The notes under the pieces were generated by a model, which was given only the letters and a program-made list of their open reading frames with translations, searched no databases and was not told the DNA's origin. Both the position numbers and the translations under genes were made by a program. 15,078 bases of DNA from Desulfobacterales bacterium (GTDB taxonomy: Bacteria > Desulfobacterota > DSM-4660 > Desulfatiglandales > Desulfatiglandaceae). Shown piece after piece: positions 12,365 through 15,078 of the stretch. The stretch spans positions 1 to 15,078 of the forward strand of contig JAMOVZ010000055.1 in NCBI GenBank assembly GCA_027061865.1. Direction: 5' to 3'. Every line of letters begins with the position of its first letter. The stretch's first letter is position 1.

Positions 12365-13825
12365 ATGAGAAGATCTACCAAACTCTACCTCTGCTTTATC
12401 ATCCAGTTCGCTGTCTCCATTATGATCATATGGAGCGTGTTTCAACTTCTCAAGGCCCAGGAGTTTGACAGCGTGGTGATTAACCTTGCAGGCAGGCAAA
12501 GGATGCTAACGCAGAAACTTACCAAGGAATGCATACTGTTTGAAAAGAATCTGGTGACAGAAGATCAAGTCCTTGGCACGGCCCGCATTTTCGATGAAAC
12601 ATTGGTGGCGTTGGCAGCCGGTGGCTCTGCACCCCTGGATCTTCAGTTCTCTAAATACATAACTCTGCCACCCCCCGAGAGCCCTACTGTAAAAAAACAA
12701 TTAGCTCGGGTCCAAGGGATGTGGATGCAATTCAAGGATAGGGTTTATAATTGGGTCAAACATAAGGACATGGAAGCGTTTAAGTTCATAGCTGAAAACA
12801 ACGTCCCCCTCCTCAAGGAGATGAACCAAGCCGTTTTCCTTATGGACCGGGAGTCATACTCCAAGGTTAAGCGTTTGAAAACAATACTCCTCGCAGGATT
12901 GATCACCCTTATACTCTTTTTTCTGGCCGGGATGTATATTGTTAGAAAAAATGTCCAGCAAATCTTTTCCTCTCTCAGAAGAGCAGTGGCAAACCTGAAC
13001 TCATCTTCCTCTGAACTGCGGCTTCTGGCACAGAAGGAAGCTGAAAGCAGTCAGCAACTGGCGGCAGGTTCTTCGGAGCAGAGCTCTGCCCTGGAAGACA
13101 CCTCATCCTCACTCGAAGAGATATCTTCGATGACTAAACAAAACGCAGAAAACGCCAACTTAGCAAACGACCTGGTAAAAGAAGTGACAAAAACTATCCA
13201 AAACGCAAAGGAATCCATGGTAAGGTTAAGTCAGTTCATGGAAGATACGCTTAAGGCCTCTGAAGAGACAAAGGACATCATCAAGACCATAGATGAGATT
13301 GCATTCCAGACCAATCTACTCGCCTTGAACGCCGCAGTTGAGGCGGCGCGGGCCGGTGAAGCGGGAGCAGGATTTGCAGTCGTGGCCGATGAGGTGCGAA
13401 ACCTGGCCATGAGAGCTGCAGAGGCGGCGCGAACCACTTCACGTCTACTGGAAGACACTGCCAAAAAGATAGAAGACGGCACACAACTTTCAAGTAAGAC
13501 CAATGATGAATTCAATCAAGTTGCAGAAAGCATCATCAAGGTAGATCAACTGGTAGATGAAATCACCGCAGCCTCGCAGGAGCAGGCCCAGGGAATAGAG
13601 TTATTAAACAATGCAATGATAAAAATGGATAAGGTCACCCACGAGAACACAACCACTGCCCAAGAAAGCGCTAACACCAGCAAGGAGCTGCACAAGGAGG
13701 CAAGCGCCATTTCAGAGATTGTTGGGCAATTGGGCCTTCTTGTGGATTTGAGCCGGGATAACGGTGGGAAGAAAAGCGGTTTTTCGGCAAGGTCTCTGAT
13801 CCAGAGATTAAGGCGAAAGAATTAA
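12365..13825 (+). CDS. methyl-accepting chemotaxis protein (MCP2) with PilJ-type N-terminal sensor
   Basis: A membrane chemoreceptor of 486 residues. TM1 spans about 7-29. A short periplasmic sensor (30-170) begins with INLAGRQRMLTQKLTKE (39-55), the signature of the PilJ/NarX-like type IV pilus transducer N-terminal domain. TM2 is about 172-193. The cytoplasmic signalling domain (about 210-460) follows without a clear HAMP domain. Its tip (about 314-355) is identical to that of MCP1 over more than 40 residues, so both should join the same arrays. Unlike MCP1 it ends in a short basic tail (RSLIQRLRRKN) with no tethering pentapeptide. AAAGGAG lies 11 bases before the ATG, rather far. The gene converges with the PHP-hydrolase gene, 23 bases away. 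Confidence 0.96.
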   Translation: MRRSTKLYLCFIIQFAVSIMIIWSVFQLLKAQEFDSVVINLAGRQRMLTQKLTKECILFEKNLVTEDQVLGTARIFDETLVALAAGGSAPLDLQFSKYITLPPPESPTVKKQLARVQGMWMQFKDRVYNWVKHKDMEAFKFIAENNVPLLKEMNQAVFLMDRESYSKVKRLKTILLAGLITLILFFLAGMYIVRKNVQQIFSSLRRAVANLNSSSSELRLLAQKEAESSQQLAAGSSEQSSALEDTSSSLEEISSMTKQNAENANLANDLVKEVTKTIQNAKESMVRLSQFMEDTLKASEETKDIIKTIDEIAFQTNLLALNAAVEAARAGEAGAGFAVVADEVRNLAMRAAEAARTTSRLLEDTAKKIEDGTQLSSKTNDEFNQVAESIIKVDQLVDEITAASQEQAQGIELLNNAMIKMDKVTHENTTTAQESANTSKELHKEASAISEIVGQLGLLVDLSRDNGGKKSGFSARSLIQRLRRKN

Positions 13826-13848
13826 GGCATTTTGGGGAATTTGCTAAC

Positions 13849-14916
13849 CTATAGAAGCCAGATGGGGTTTGAGAATATCCACGGCCGCCACCCGAAGAGG
13901 GGGAGATGATAGTAGGCTTCAACCCTGTAGACACCTGGCTTTAAAATCTTTACCTGCAACTGCTTACCTGTTTCATGGATTATTGGGTTTCCATTCCTCA
14001 GCACTCTAATCTTACCTTCAAGGGGCAGGTTGATCACAAGCCACCCCTTTGAATAACCCGTCCGCTCACCCATCCCTGCCACCAAGCCCGAACAGGAGCT
14101 GTAATAAAAGTTAAAGCCCTTGGCCCGCTTGAGCCCGTCTTGTGAAATGTAAAGGGAGCCTTTTTTCATCGCCTCATAAACTTGCGCCTTTGCCTTACCG
14201 AATTCTTTGCTCAATGGCTCTTTGAGCAGTATGTGGATATTTATGCTCTGGAGAAGAAAATGATAGGAAAGTGGCCTCAGGACAAGGGGACCCCACTTGA
14301 AACGGCTTCCATGGGCATCGGAGCCACCTATGGCCACCACCTGCCGCTCTCGGCATTTCCGGTCCCAAAACCGCAAGGTCCTCTTGCTGGGGCCTTTTAA
14401 AAACTGGGGCTTGAACACTATGAGGAACACGCCGTGGAGTGGAGACCGTATTCCCTCCTTCCAGCGGGAGGTAAAATTCCATATGCAAAGGCCAGTATAG
14501 CCATCCACACTGAGGTCATTCCAAGTGTAGGCCACTGATTTCTCGGCAAAAGGCATGCCCTTTTCAAAGGGATGCGCCAGGAACCCAAAGCCTCCCTGCT
14601 CGTTGACCTGGTCAATAACCTGTTGGGGAGTAAGTCCCCTTCCCGGGATCATTTCTTTTATGTCAAAGGCTAAGTAATGATGATAGCGCCCACCGATTTC
14701 AAGCCCCATCAAGAGCAACAGGTCATCATAAAACCCCTCGTGCTCGAGATGCAGATCTTTGGTCATGTAGTCGTGATCATTGATGATCACAAAATCGAGG
14801 CCTATATTTTTTGCAACTCCTGCTATCTGAGGCGGAGAAAAAGTGCCATCGGAATAACTGGAATGCACATGGACATTTCCAACATATTCGAACCAGCGGT
14901 CTTGTCTCATAGTCAT
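13849..14916 (-). CDS. PHP-domain metal-dependent hydrolase, CehA/McbA-like
   Basis: A cytoplasmic protein of 355 residues without signal peptide. The PHP metal-site motifs appear in order: HVHSSYSDG (His16, His18, Asp23), INDHDY (Asp47, His48), GLEIGG (Glu73), AHPF (His115) and GGSDAH (Asp200, His202). A beta-rich C-terminal part (about 290-355) contains RVLRNGNPI, PGVYRVEA and ends PWIFSNPIWLL. That ending is characteristic of the CehA/McbA family (carbaryl hydrolase relatives, mostly phosphoesterases of unknown substrate). The substrate is not predictable here. No good ribosome-binding site precedes the ATG at 14916 or the alternative ATG at 14910. Because the upstream gene ends only 19 bases away, reinitiation by the same ribosomes is possible. 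Confidence 0.88.
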   Translation of the reverse strand: MTMRQDRWFEYVGNVHVHSSYSDGTFSPPQIAGVAKNIGLDFVIINDHDYMTKDLHLEHEGFYDDLLLLMGLEIGGRYHHYLAFDIKEMIPGRGLTPQQVIDQVNEQGGFGFLAHPFEKGMPFAEKSVAYTWNDLSVDGYTGLCIWNFTSRWKEGIRSPLHGVFLIVFKPQFLKGPSKRTLRFWDRKCRERQVVAIGGSDAHGSRFKWGPLVLRPLSYHFLLQSINIHILLKEPLSKEFGKAKAQVYEAMKKGSLYISQDGLKRAKGFNFYYSSCSGLVAGMGERTGYSKGWLVINLPLEGKIRVLRNGNPIIHETGKQLQVKILKPGVYRVEAYYHLPLFGWRPWIFSNPIWLL

Positions 14917-14935
14917 AACTGTATTAGAAGTTTAT

Positions 14936-15076
14936 TTAGGATTCATCCACGCCTTTGAGCAGTTGACGGGAATTGGCGAGCAACTTCTCTAATGCAGTCT
15001 CACCCAGGCCTGATCCAGAGGCAATGGCCTGGGCAAGCGAGCGGGAGAGCAAGTCACGGGGGCTGTGCGCATCGGA
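14936..15076 (-). CDS. 3' end of a second PHP-type hydrolase gene (partial)
   Basis: A frame enters from the right edge of the window and stops at TAA (14938-14936), giving 46 residues. The first visible residues are SDAHSPRDL, the last metal-binding motif of PHP-domain proteins (compare GGSDAH in the next gene). They are followed by an amphipathic helical end (AQAIASGSGLGETALEKLL and on to LLKGVDES). It is on the same strand as the downstream PHP gene, 19 bases before it, so the two are very likely co-transcribed. Everything else about the protein lies outside the window. Confidence 0.7.
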   Translation of the reverse strand, partial: SDAHSPRDLLSRSLAQAIASGSGLGETALEKLLANSRQLLKGVDES

Positions 15077-15078
15077 GT

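Overview
The window looks like part of a chromosome from a Gram-negative bacterium. A member of the Desulfobacterota (the former Deltaproteobacteria) is the best guess, judged from protein style only. The clues are HAMP-less methyl-accepting chemotaxis proteins with near-identical tips, sigma-54 type promoters, a stand-alone Ser/Thr kinase and a long coiled-coil protein ending in a degenerate GGDEF domain. No marker gene confirms this. I see no insertion sequence, prophage, integrase or CRISPR array.

Region 1 (2-4349, + strand) is a tightly packed operon for a 2-oxo acid dehydrogenase complex: E1 alpha (5' end cut off by the window), E1 beta, E2 with one lipoyl domain, and an E3-like flavoprotein. 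The substrate is pyruvate or acetoin and the sequence alone does not decide which. The E3-like protein keeps its FAD site, redox cysteines and His-Glu pair but has lost the usual glycine motif for NAD binding.

Region 2 (4339-6136, - strand) converges on the operon and holds a tRNA-Leu(UAA) followed by lipB and lipA. LipB and LipA make the lipoyl group that the E2 next door needs. The tRNA has its own -35/-10 promoter, and no terminator is visible between the tRNA and lipB. lipB, if translated from the TTG proposed here, starts 54 bases after the tRNA. lipB and lipA overlap by ATGA, and the 3' ends of lipA and the E3 gene overlap by 11 bases.

Region 3 (6141-13825) is a signalling cluster. On the - strand, in order of transcription, come a secreted single-Cache protein, a large chemotaxis receptor (MCP1), a soluble Ser/Thr kinase and a 735-residue coiled-coil protein with a GGNKL motif in place of GGDEF. 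A second receptor (MCP2, PilJ-type sensor) points the other way. The 429-base gap between the two receptor operons carries two outward-facing sigma-54 (-24/-12) promoters with a shared, repeat-rich middle. This is the most interesting structure in the window: a candidate activator-controlled switch driving a secreted ligand-binding protein plus receptor on one side and a second receptor on the other.

Region 4 (13849-15076, - strand) has two adjacent PHP-type metal-dependent hydrolase genes. One is complete and resembles the CehA/McbA family. The other is only a 3' end that runs off the window.
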